NCBI GenBank assembly: GCA_028284765.1
Contig: JANQRA010000009.1
Coordinates: forward strand, 1-56,508
Source of the DNA: Acidimicrobiia bacterium
Lineage (GTDB): Bacteria; Actinomycetota; Acidimicrobiia; Spongiisociales; ZC4RG35
DNA: 56,508 nt
Direction: 5' to 3'
Shown here piece after piece: positions 32,186 to 39,679 of the stretch. The translations under genes and the position numbers were made by a program. The stretch's first letter is position 1; each line of letters opens with the position of its first letter. Below the pieces are notes generated by a model that was not told the DNA's origin, made no database searches, and was given only the letters and a program-made list of their open reading frames with translations.

Positions 32186-33486
32186 ACCTCGGCCAGCGCC
32201 TTCGCCTCTTCGATTCTCGATGTGTTCAGCCGGGGCAGGGCGTAGACGAAGAGCCCGATGGTGATGGCACCGGCAATCAGGAAAGGGCTGCGGAGAGCCA
32301 ACTCGCGACCAATGATCGGCTCCGAGATGGCGGCAATCAGCCCACCCAGCGCCGAACCGATCGGCATCATCCCCCAGCCAAGGAATCGGTAGACGGAGTT
32401 GACCCTCCCGAGGATTCGGTCCGGGATCAGCGACTGCCTGAGGCTGACGGTGATCACATTCCACAAGGTTCCTGTCGCCGCCGAGACCAAGCCCATCGCC
32501 CAGAACACCCAGAACGAGGAAGTGAGTCCGCTCACCACCAGTGAGACGGCGCCGAGGATGATGGTGGTGAATAGAGACGCTCCTTGGCCGAGGGCTTTGG
32601 CCACTCGGTCGGCGGTCAACGCACCGACAACGCCACCCACAGCAACACCAGTGGTGAGAAGTCCAAACCCCGTTGCGTCCAACTCGAGCACCTCTTGTGC
32701 GAATAGGACCAAGGTGGCGGCGGCCATCATGAACGTTCCGTTCAGGATTCCGAGAGCAATTGCCATAGGGCGGAAGAGCGGGTGCTGCCAAAGCCAGCGG
32801 ACTCCCTCTTTGAGGTCTTCTTTGAACGAAGCGCGCGGCTTCTCATCTTGACCCGTCGGAGCGAAGCTGCCGGTGATCATGAACAGGAGCGCCGCCGCCA
32901 CCGCGAATGTCCCGGCGTCCACGAAGAATGGCACCGCAAAGCCGATCGCGATGAGCACACCCGCGAGTGGAGGGCCGACGAAGGAGTTCATGACCATTTC
33001 GGCCCCCCACATCTGACCGTTTGCTCGTTCGAGGTGTTGCTTGTCGACGATCGCGGGAAGAAGTGTCTGGGCTGAGTTGTCTCTGAAGACCTCGGCAATC
33101 CCGAGTAGGAGTGCTGCGGCGTAGATGAGAGCGAGCAGCAGAGCAGATTCTGGTGTTGTTGCAGTGCCAGCTTCGATCTCCTCAGGTGTGGGCAGATCCG
33201 AAGCGCTGAGGAAGACCACGATCGAAACGCCGATGGTCACGATGAAGCGGCCGACGTCCATCCATGCGGCCAACTTGCGGCGATCGACCCGATCGGTAAC
33301 TACTCCTGCAGGCAAGGAGAAGAGCAGCCAGGGGAGTCGGGCCACAAGCGCGACTCCGGCGATATGAAGAGGACTTCGGGTCACAGCGGACGCCAGCCAC
33401 GGGTAGGCGATGGCCGCAACCCCGTCTCCCAGGTTGGAGATGACCGAGGCCGTCCACAGCTTCCAATAGTTCGCTCCCAGTTTCAT
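32182..33486 (-). CDS. MFS transporter (MFS_3/enterobactin-exporter-like, probable drug or siderophore exporter)
   Basis: The 434-aa protein has 12 predicted membrane segments in two blocks. The first contains LARLPWLLFSLPAGVVTDRVDRRKL (MFS motif A: G-x-x-x-D-R-x-x-R-R) and the second AVGGVVGALTADRVAKALG. It overlaps the ArsR-type regulator upstream by 4 nt (ATGA), so the regulator probably represses it. Its stop shares CTAG with the AtuA gene. Substrate unknown; exporter direction is inferred from the family. Confidence 0.88.
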   Translation of the reverse strand: MKLGANYWKLWTASVISNLGDGVAAIAYPWLASAVTRSPLHIAGVALVARLPWLLFSLPAGVVTDRVDRRKLAAWMDVGRFIVTIGVSIVVFLSASDLPTPEEIEAGTATTPESALLLALIYAAALLLGIAEVFRDNSAQTLLPAIVDKQHLERANGQMWGAEMVMNSFVGPPLAGVLIAIGFAVPFFVDAGTFAVAAALLFMITGSFAPTGQDEKPRASFKEDLKEGVRWLWQHPLFRPMAIALGILNGTFMMAAATLVLFAQEVLELDATGFGLLTTGVAVGGVVGALTADRVAKALGQGASLFTTIILGAVSLVVSGLTSSFWVFWAMGLVSAATGTLWNVITVSLRQSLIPDRILGRVNSVYRFLGWGMMPIGSALGGLIAAISEPIIGRELALRSPFLIAGAITIGLFVYALPRLNTSRIEEAKALAEV

Positions 33487-34091
33487 GATTCGTCGGGGAG
33501 GTGGGGACGGTCTGTGGGGTAGAACGCAATCAGTAGCCCATAGGTGGTGTCGCCCGAACGCGGCTCGGAGGTGAACTCATCGGTCAGCTCGAATAGGCGT
33601 TGGGCCCACTCTGCGGCTCGTTCTGAAGGGATGCGGGCGTAGCGCAGAGTGCTGCCGGGGAGGCCGGACTCGTCGTCGATGGCCGTGCCGTACTCGGCCA
33701 TCGCTTGTTCGAGGAAATGCCCGGGAGTGAGATCGATACCGGCTTTCTCGTCACCAGGTTTCCCGCCGAGTAGGTATGTCCTGGCCACACGCCCGTAGTA
33801 CTTGGCCTCGATTGCTCTGACTTTCTTGGTCCTCACCACCTTGATGAGACCGGCTTCTTCCAAGGTCGCTACGTGGTGGCCGATCGTCCCTTTTGGCTTG
33901 CCAAGCGTGTCAGAGAGCTCCTTGATGGTTGCGGCCCTTTCGAGGAGCAAGTCGCAGATTTGAAGACGGGTTGGCTCGAACAGGGCTTTGTACTGGTCGG
34001 CTTCTTCGAATTGGAGAGCTGGCTCGAGGTCGTAGTCGGGTGCCCGGTCTGGTTTGTCTGTATGGTCGGTTTCTATCGAATGGTCGGCCAT
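33483..34091 (-). CDS. ArsR/HTH_5-type transcriptional regulator controlling the MFS transporter
   Basis: A winged-helix regulator: FEPTRLQICDLLLERAATIKEL, GKPKGTIGHHVATLEEAGLIKVV form HTH and wing, followed by a 110-residue C-terminal effector region. The start is uncertain. I favour the ATG at 34091 (202 aa), because TTGACA (34126-34121), a 17-bp gap and GACCAT (34103-34098) end 6 nt before it. The ATG at 34109 is an alternative; a third ATG at 34154 lies within a perfect palindrome and is unlikely. It overlaps the MFS gene by 4 nt. The repeated ATGGTCGG half-sites across the 5' end suggest autoregulation. Ligand unknown. Confidence 0.8.
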   Translation of the reverse strand: MADHSIETDHTDKPDRAPDYDLEPALQFEEADQYKALFEPTRLQICDLLLERAATIKELSDTLGKPKGTIGHHVATLEEAGLIKVVRTKKVRAIEAKYYGRVARTYLLGGKPGDEKAGIDLTPGHFLEQAMAEYGTAIDDESGLPGSTLRYARIPSERAAEWAQRLFELTDEFTSEPRSGDTTYGLLIAFYPTDRPHLPDES

Positions 34092-34119
34092 TGCCGTATG
34101 GTCGGCCATTCCCGACCAT
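34062..34119. promoter_or_regulatory. 18-bp-phased ATGGTCGG repeats, probable operator array
   Basis: ATGGTCGG occurs at 34062, 34080 and 34098 (exact 18-bp spacing) and inverted as CCGACCAT at 34112-34119, which with 34098 forms a perfect 8-6-8 inverted repeat overlapping the -10 and spacer of the regulator promoter. The phased copies run into the coding region, where they encode a repeated ADH-like peptide, so either selection on protein or on DNA could keep them. Confidence 0.5.
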
Positions 34120-34140
34120 GTGTCAACCCAATAACAACGA

Positions 34141-34186
34141 AACCCGGGGTTCATATCGCCATATATGGCGATATGAACCCCGGGTT
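34141..34186. terminator. 46-bp perfect palindrome downstream of the SHOCT gene
   Basis: The two 23-nt arms (34141-34163 and 34164-34186) are exact reverse complements with no loop spacer. It lies between the stop of the SHOCT-domain gene (34205) and the ArsR-type gene. On the minus strand a moderately T-rich stretch (TTTCGTTGTTATT) follows, so it could be a strong terminator; it could also extrude as a cruciform or bind a dimeric regulator. The centre ATATCGCCATATATGGCGAT is AT-rich, flanked by CCCGGGG-type blocks. Confidence 0.6.
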
Positions 34187-34204
34187 CGCTAATTGGTGGA
34201 GGGT

Positions 34205-34585
34205 TTAGGAGAGGAGTTTTGCCTTTTGGGCTGCGAACTCGTCTTCCGTCAGGGCGCCGGAGTCCTTGAGCTTGGCGAGCTTCTCGATCTCGTCGGCTGC
34301 AGAAGCACCGCCACCAGCGGCTTCCCGGATGTACTCCTTCTGAGCAGCTTCCATGGCCTTCATGGTGTCGATGTCGCGTTGTGCCATGTCACCACCGTTG
34401 GCAATGAGGTAGATCAACGCACCGATCAACGGGAAGAACAGCATCAGAACAACCCAACCGGTCTTACCCCATCCTGACAGGTCGTCACGACGGAAGATGT
34501 CGGCAAAGAGCTTGATCAGAAGCCAGATCCACATGACCCAGAGGAACAGGATCAACATGAACCAGAAAAGGTCTAAAAGAGGCAA
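34205..34585 (-). CDS. Small membrane protein with PLDc_N-type segment and SHOCT domain
   Basis: The TTG ending at 34585 with AAGGAG 5 nt upstream gives 126 aa. Two membrane helices (LFLWVMWIWLLIKLFADI about residues 14-31 and GWVVLMLFFPLIGALIYLIA about 43-62) match the phospholipase-D nuclease N-terminal-type membrane region. A C-terminal helix pair EIEKLAKLKDSGALTEDEFAAQKAKLL is a SHOCT domain, an oligomerisation element. Function unknown. A longer frame starts upstream, but its extra residues overlap the next gene. It ends just before the 46-bp palindrome. Confidence 0.8.
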   Translation of the reverse strand: MPLLDLFWFMLILFLWVMWIWLLIKLFADIFRRDDLSGWGKTGWVVLMLFFPLIGALIYLIANGGDMAQRDIDTMKAMEAAQKEYIREAAGGGASAADEIEKLAKLKDSGALTEDEFAAQKAKLLS

Positions 34586-34604
34586 GAGATCTCCTTGGTT
34601 TTGC

Positions 34605-35033
34605 TTAGTTGGACTGGTCGAGCATAGGCATCTTTTTCCCAGGTGTCTCTTTGACGACATAGGGATATGAGATCCACGTGGCGATCGCTGCCGGAACCCC
34701 AAAGAATCCTGCGACCTGGATCGCGTTCACGCCTACCAAGCCAACGAGACCGCCTACGAGGAACACGGTCATCAAAGACACGATCACCCTTGGGATATGC
34801 GAGTCCATTCGATGGATGTTGGTTACCACCAGTGTCAGTCCGAGGATTCCACCTGTTGCCAAACCGACGATCCCTCCAGCCATCGTGGCCAGGAGGACGT
34901 TCTCGGTGAGGGCGCCGTTTTCGACTATTTCGAGAATCGAGCTGGCCGAAGCACCAACGACAACACCCATGATCAGCCCGAACACAGCCGAACGGAACAG
35001 GACGAGCCATGGATTGGGGTGGTCTTGTCCCAC
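34605..35033 (-). CDS. Four-helix membrane protein, unknown function
   Basis: A 142-aa protein with four hydrophobic segments (about residues 14-33, 48-70, 83-105, 112-125) and Gly-rich stretches (MAGGIVGLATGGILGL). GTG at 35033 is preceded by TAGAGT 6 nt upstream (leaderless). It lies upstream of, and on the same strand as, the SHOCT gene, with 19 bp between them. I do not recognise a family. Confidence 0.7.
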   Translation of the reverse strand: MGQDHPNPWLVLFRSAVFGLIMGVVVGASASSILEIVENGALTENVLLATMAGGIVGLATGGILGLTLVVTNIHRMDSHIPRVIVSLMTVFLVGGLVGLVGVNAIQVAGFFGVPAAIATWISYPYVVKETPGKKMPMLDQSN

Positions 35034-35093
35034 TTCGACACTCTACGGCCATTTCCTCAATCAGGATCGTGGCGCCTAGAAGGCCTTGCTAGG

Positions 35094-35801
35094 TCAGGCC
35101 TCGACTTCCCAGACTCGGGCGGTCCATAGGAAGCGACTTCCCCGCTGTTTGAGAGCGATGATTCTGTCCCGAAGCATCCTGGTCACGGCCGGGTCTTCTG
35201 CGAGCGACGAGGGGAGTGGGATGGCGCGTTCACTCAATTGGGTGATCTTGCCGAATCGGGCCCGAGCTCGGGCCAAAATCGATGTCTCATCTTGAAGCGA
35301 CCCGGTAGGGAGAAGAAGCCTTCCTCCCTTCTTGAGTCTCTCTTTTGCCTGGTCAAGCATGCGCATCGGGATCTCGGCACCTGTCGGCCCCCCTGCCAAT
35401 CCCGAGGGAAACCATCCCGAGGCGGACGCGATCTCGTCGGGGATCCCTGACACATCACCAATAACTACGTCGGCCTGCAGCCCCGGATCAACCGGCTCGA
35501 AGAGGTCGCCCTCCTTGATTTCCACGATGTCGTCGACTCCGTGGGCAACCGCGTTGGCCGTTCCTACTTCCACGGTGCGGGCGGCGGCGTCCACTCCCAC
35601 AACCCGAGCCGCACCAAGCTTGGCCGCGATGATCGATAGGATTCCTGACCCGCAGCCAACGTCGAAGACGACGTCCCCGGACTCGATCTTCAAGGCATCA
35701 GCCAGAAGGCTGGTGATGGTGCTCGGTCGGAAAGTGTCGTCTCCAACCACGAGATCCATCGGGCCGAACCGTCCCTTCCAGGTGATTGTTTCAGTGGTCA
35801 T
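35094..35801 (-). CDS. PrmA/arginine-methyltransferase-like class I SAM-dependent methyltransferase
   Basis: The 235-aa protein has motif I VVFDVGCGSGILSIIAAKLGAARVVGVDAA, motif II-like VEIKEGDLFEPV and the Asp-containing VVIGDVSGIPDE, where PrmA has an N/DPP-type substrate motif (here GDVSG). It probably methylates a protein or small molecule; the ribosomal L11 assignment is uncertain because the N-terminal substrate domain of PrmA is missing. The ATG overlaps the upstream lipoprotein stop (TAATG). Confidence 0.82.
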   Translation of the reverse strand: MTTETITWKGRFGPMDLVVGDDTFRPSTITSLLADALKIESGDVVFDVGCGSGILSIIAAKLGAARVVGVDAAARTVEVGTANAVAHGVDDIVEIKEGDLFEPVDPGLQADVVIGDVSGIPDEIASASGWFPSGLAGGPTGAEIPMRMLDQAKERLKKGGRLLLPTGSLQDETSILARARARFGKITQLSERAIPLPSSLAEDPAVTRMLRDRIIALKQRGSRFLWTARVWEVEA

Positions 35802-36307
35802 TAGTTGTCTCCGTAGAGGATGCTGACGATGGTCTGGTCTTCGGATATTTGAGTGACAGTCACGGTCCTCAATCCGCCGGATGATGTGTTCCAGGCGAAC
35901 GATGCGCTTGGCGGGTTGGATGCCTCACTGGTGAAGCGGTCTTCGTCGCCCGCCGATTGGTCCTCGTATACAGAGCGAAAGTGCTCGACAAGGGAGTCGA
36001 ACTCGTTCCCGTCATAAACCAATGAGACAGAACTGCCGTCATTCGACGAGAGAACTGTCTGCACGTCCCCGCCACCGGGAACGTCGAAGGGGACATCGTC
36101 TGGGAGTTCACCTCCACCGAAGGTTGCCACCTCGCCGTCCTCGCCGGTGATTTCGATAGATCCGTCATCGCTGTCGATGTCGACATCGATGTCTCCGACT
36201 CCGTCCTGACTCTCGATGGCTCCCTCGATGAGGTTGTCTGCGAGGTCGCTGGGGGAACAGGCGGCGACGGTGAGGCTTACTGCAGCGAGTGCGATCAGTT
36301 TCTTCAA
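35801..36307 (-). CDS. Acidic lipoprotein, unknown function
   Basis: A 168-aa protein starting (TTG) with a typical lipoprotein signal and lipobox VAAC (about residues 13-16). The mature region is very acidic (DIDVDIDSDDGSIEI repeats) then a beta-rich domain of about 100 aa, likely a substrate- or cation-binding extracytoplasmic module. AGAGAG precedes the TTG. It is cotranscribed with the downstream methyltransferase. No family recognised. Confidence 0.7.
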   Translation of the reverse strand: MKKLIALAAVSLTVAACSPSDLADNLIEGAIESQDGVGDIDVDIDSDDGSIEITGEDGEVATFGGGELPDDVPFDVPGGGDVQTVLSSNDGSSVSLVYDGNEFDSLVEHFRSVYEDQSAGDEDRFTSEASNPPSASFAWNTSSGGLRTVTVTQISEDQTIVSILYGDN

Positions 36308-36368
36308 TGACTCTCTTCCATGGCTCGAGTGGTCAGAGCCTACGCCTTTGATGACGTGGCTCGTACCG

Positions 36369-37574
36369 TCAGTTTTCGCGACCTGGAACGACCTTCCAAA
36401 GCTGGCCGTCGAGGGTGGTCACGAGCAGCTCGCCGGCGATGTCGGTGCCGAAGCTTGTGATTCGTCCGAGTCGTCCCATGTCAGCTTCCCAGTCGTGGAC
36501 TTCAGGTTCCTCCGCTTCGTCAAATGACAAGGAGCGAACCCAACCAAGGCAGAAGTCGCCGAAGAAGTAGTGACCGTGAATCTCGGGTATTCGCGAGCCG
36601 CGATAGACACTTCCCCCGACCACAGCGCATCCGTTTCCCTCGTGCAGATACTCGTAGTCAGGAAGCCGGGTTCCCGAAAGGTCGCACGAATCTGCTTCCA
36701 GACACACGGTCCCCTCGGCAATGGCCCATCCAAAGTTCAGTCCTCCATCTTCCAGGTCGACGACGTTGATTTCCTCCGAACCGGCTTGTCCAACGTCGGG
36801 AATGAACACGCGGTTGGTCTCGAGGTCTATATGGATGCGCCACGGGTTTCGGACGCCGTACCCCCAAACCTCTGGAGCACCAAGGTCCGTGCCTACGAAT
36901 GGATTGTCGTTGGGTATCCCATAAGGATGCTTCGAATCGTTGATTCGGATGATGGACGCCTTGATGGTGTGAGGATTCTGGGAGTGCCTTTCTCGCGCAG
37001 TCCGGTTCCCACCATCACCTATCGACACCCACATGTTTGCTTCTCCGTCGAATGCAATCGAGCCAGATTGGTGATACTGAAACTCCTGAGGGATGTAGAG
37101 AATCCTCCGGAGTGTCCGCCGATCGATGACCGGCTGCTCGACCCCTGAGACCCGGCCCTCCATGAGAACGGATGTGCCGGAGAAGTCTGTGAAGAAGAGA
37201 AAGACTCGGCAGTTCTCTGAGAAGTCAGGATGTGGCTCGAGCGTCAGAAGTCCTTGCTCGTTGCTTCTATCGAGAATGAGGTCCTGAATGTCGAGGACCG
37301 GCTCTTCGATTCTGGCGCCGTCTCGCACGACCACGACTCTCCCGGGTTTCTCGGAGACGAGTAGTGACTGCGTGCCCGGCACTGGCATGACATCGGTTGG
37401 CTCCTCGAGGTCGTCGACTATCAGTTGGGCGCTGAGCCCATCAGACGTGTCGGCACTTTCTTGCTGGACGGGATCTGCTCCGACGCAGGTCTCGGCCTCG
37501 ATGGGATTGGCTATGGCGACAGCAAGGCCGACAGATATCGCCAGGGCCAGCGCTGCGTATGCGGCGGCTTTCAA
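36369..37574 (-). CDS. PQQ-dependent sugar dehydrogenase-like (glucose/sorbosone dehydrogenase family), secreted
   Basis: The 401-aa protein has a signal/anchor segment (about residues 1-24), then a six-bladed beta-propeller of the soluble aldose sugar dehydrogenase type: LTLEPHPDF, SIAFDGEANMWVSIGDGG, AQNPHTIKASIIRIN-like SQNPHTIKASIIRI, EVWGYGVRNPWRIHID, DVGQAGSEEINVV, SVYRGSRIPEIHGHYFFGDFC. It would oxidise sugar or aldehyde groups outside the cell with PQQ. It overlaps the Rieske oxygenase upstream by 4 nt, so it is cotranscribed. Cofactor synthesis genes are not nearby. Start TTG. Confidence 0.9.
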   Translation of the reverse strand: MKAAAYAALALAISVGLAVAIANPIEAETCVGADPVQQESADTSDGLSAQLIVDDLEEPTDVMPVPGTQSLLVSEKPGRVVVVRDGARIEEPVLDIQDLILDRSNEQGLLTLEPHPDFSENCRVFLFFTDFSGTSVLMEGRVSGVEQPVIDRRTLRRILYIPQEFQYHQSGSIAFDGEANMWVSIGDGGNRTARERHSQNPHTIKASIIRINDSKHPYGIPNDNPFVGTDLGAPEVWGYGVRNPWRIHIDLETNRVFIPDVGQAGSEEINVVDLEDGGLNFGWAIAEGTVCLEADSCDLSGTRLPDYEYLHEGNGCAVVGGSVYRGSRIPEIHGHYFFGDFCLGWVRSLSFDEAEEPEVHDWEADMGRLGRITSFGTDIAGELLVTTLDGQLWKVVPGREN

Positions 37575-38623
37575 GACGGCTCCGCGTATCGGACGAGTGA
37601 TTGCAGGTGATCTTCGAAGTGCTTGATCAGATGCTCGGAGTCCATGAACAGCACGCCCGTTCGCTGTGGCCGAGCCTTGAGTCCCTTCTGCATATCCTCG
37701 ACCAGCACCTTGTCTTCGGCGCCGACCTGATCATCGAAGGCCAGCATCGACTCGATCCAATCGTCGGCGACGTCCGGCCCGAAGAAGTAGTCGAGAAAGC
37801 GGCTCGTCGAAGATGGAGACTCCGGAACTATCGGACCTATGGAGAGGTTCGGCTGTCCGGCGAGCATGTTGATGGCGGTGTTCGGGTACAGGAGGTGGAA
37901 CTGTGAACGTTCGATCTCGCCGCTCAGGTCGATGATCGTGTTCTTGTCTCTGACGGGCCCGATCTGTGTGCTGAATGTGTCGGAGGTATCGAGCAGGTAC
38001 GCATCAGCGTCGGTGTCGATGGCTTTGGCGAAGCGAGGGTGGGCGACGCGACAGTGGTAACACTCGAGGAAGTTCTCGGCACAGAGCTTCCAGTTGGCGG
38101 CGAGGGTGAAGTCGACTCGACGGTTGAATACGAGGCTTTCGACATCGATTCCAGCTCTCTCCACGCGTTCCGGAAGGTCTCCCAAGAACTCGTCGAAGGT
38201 GAGTGAGCTCGGGTCCGGTGCCACGAACATGAATGGCCCCCACCTTCCGATCGGTAGCTCTTCGAGAAAGTGGTCACTCGGGTCGAAGCCGGGCTCCCGG
38301 TTTGAGCGGGGAGCCGAGAGGAGTTGCCCGTCCAGTCCGTAGCGCCAGGCGTGATAAGGGCAAGTCAGCGAATCTCGAGACGAGGGTTCTTTGCAAACGA
38401 TGGAGCCTCGGTGAGCACAAACGTTGACAAAGGCTCTCGTCTCTTGGCCCGTCGAGGTGAGGACTACGGGGACGCCGCCGACCTCGGCCGGTATTGAGCG
38501 CACGTCTTCGCCGAACATCCCAATGTGGCCTGCGTATTGCCAACTGCGACGGAAGATCTGGAGCTTTTCCTGGTCGAGGATGGTGGGACTCGAGTAGGCG
38601 AAGTAAGGAAGGGTTCGAGTCAC
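37571..38623 (-). CDS. Rieske non-heme iron aromatic-ring oxygenase alpha-subunit-like protein
   Basis: The 350-aa protein has a Rieske [2Fe-2S] site with C69, H71 (CAHRGS) and C88, H91 (CPYHAW), then NWKLCAENFLECYHCRVAHPRF with the mononuclear-iron His pair and an Asp later. It hydroxylates or demethylates an organic substrate using a reductase not found here. GTG at 38623 follows TAGCAT by 7 nt. Divergent from the FGE-sulfatase pair. Substrate unknown; family members include choline/carnitine monooxygenase-like and aromatic dioxygenases. Confidence 0.92.
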   Translation of the reverse strand: MTRTLPYFAYSSPTILDQEKLQIFRRSWQYAGHIGMFGEDVRSIPAEVGGVPVVLTSTGQETRAFVNVCAHRGSIVCKEPSSRDSLTCPYHAWRYGLDGQLLSAPRSNREPGFDPSDHFLEELPIGRWGPFMFVAPDPSSLTFDEFLGDLPERVERAGIDVESLVFNRRVDFTLAANWKLCAENFLECYHCRVAHPRFAKAIDTDADAYLLDTSDTFSTQIGPVRDKNTIIDLSGEIERSQFHLLYPNTAINMLAGQPNLSIGPIVPESPSSTSRFLDYFFGPDVADDWIESMLAFDDQVGAEDKVLVEDMQKGLKARPQRTGVLFMDSEHLIKHFEDHLQSLVRYAEPS

Positions 38624-38656
38624 TCCGCGGATGCTAGATGCCGCCGGTTCTTCGAC

Positions 38657-38705
38657 GAACCCAGGGCTCCTGACTTCGCTCAGCGGGGTCTAGAACCCAG
38701 GGTTC
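38657..38705. promoter_or_regulatory. Repeated GAACCCAGGG sites in the Rieske/FGE divergent promoter
   Basis: GAACCCAGGG occurs at 38657-38666 and 38693-38702. The second copy is part of a perfect 13-bp palindrome GAACCCAGGGTTC (38693-38705). Candidate operator sites. Confidence 0.35.
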
Positions 38706-38723
38706 GCTTCTAGTCTCACGCTG

Positions 38724-39626
38724 ATGTCTGAGCAGGTGTGGATCGAGCCGGGAGAGTTTCTCATGGGTTCGGATCGTCACTATCCCGACGAGGGGCCCGC
38801 AAGACGGGTATTGGTTGACGGCTTCCACATTGACGTCACCCCGGTCACCAACGCCGATTTCGCACAGTTTGTCGACGAAACGGGGCACGAGACCGTTGCG
38901 GAGGTCGCACCAGATCCTGCGGACTACCCAGGTGCACTCCCCGAGCAACTAGTTCCCGGATCGCTGGTATTCACGATGACCAGTGGTCCCGTTCGACTGG
39001 ACGACCACCACCAGTGGTGGGCATGGGTGCATGGCGCCGACTGGCGTCATCCAACAGGACCGGAATCGTCGATCGATGAGCTGGATGATCACCCGGTTGT
39101 CCATGTGGCCTATGAGGACGCTGTTGCTTATGCCAACTGGGCGGGCCGAGATCTGCCGACCGAAGCCGAATGGGAGTTCGCGGCGCGTGGTGGTCTGGAT
39201 GGAGCGGAGTTCACATGGGGCTCTATCAACTCACAGGAAGCCGGTGAGTCCCGGGCCAACACCTGGCAGGGGCGCTTCCCTTACGAGAATTCAAAGTTGG
39301 ACGGCTGGGAGAGGACCAGCCCGGTTGGGTCCTACGAGCCGAACGGATACGGCCTCCACGACATGGCGGGCAATGTCTGGGAATGGACCAAGGACTGGTA
39401 TTCGAAGCCGGCAACTGCCCCATCCTGTTGTGCCCCCGAGCGACCAACTGAGGCCTCGAGCTACGACCCACGTCAGCCGGAGATGAAGATCCCTCGTCGC
39501 GTGATCAAGGGAGGCTCTCATCTTTGCACCACCCAATACTGCTTCAGGTATCGGCCTGCTGCGCGCCAGCCGCAGATGGTCGACACCAGCACCAGCCATA
39601 TCGGCTTTCGCTGCGTGACCCGCTGA
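38724..39626 (+). CDS. Formylglycine-generating enzyme (sulfatase-modifying factor)
   Basis: The 300-aa protein matches the SUMF1/FGE-sulfatase domain: FLMGSDRHYPDEGPARRVLVDGF, NADFAQFVDETGH, HPVVHVAYEDAVAYANW, LPTEAEWEFAARGG, MAGNVWEWTKDWY, GGSHLCTTQYCFRYRPAAR. The two Cys in CTTQYC align with the catalytic Cys pair of FGE. It oxidises the sulfatase active-site Cys to formylglycine. It lies directly upstream of a Cys-type sulfatase. TAGTCT (38711-38716) lies 7 nt before the ATG (leaderless). Confidence 0.95.
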   Translation: MSEQVWIEPGEFLMGSDRHYPDEGPARRVLVDGFHIDVTPVTNADFAQFVDETGHETVAEVAPDPADYPGALPEQLVPGSLVFTMTSGPVRLDDHHQWWAWVHGADWRHPTGPESSIDELDDHPVVHVAYEDAVAYANWAGRDLPTEAEWEFAARGGLDGAEFTWGSINSQEAGESRANTWQGRFPYENSKLDGWERTSPVGSYEPNGYGLHDMAGNVWEWTKDWYSKPATAPSCCAPERPTEASSYDPRQPEMKIPRRVIKGGSHLCTTQYCFRYRPAARQPQMVDTSTSHIGFRCVTR

Positions 39627-39679
39627 AGCGTCGACTTGGTAAGTTCTGAGTTCGCCGACTCCTGAGAAAGGTCCTCGCC

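Noticed and set aside
34110-34154. Start of the ArsR-type gene at ATG 34154
   Set aside because: It lies inside the 46-bp palindrome, and the promoter elements and operators lie downstream of it.
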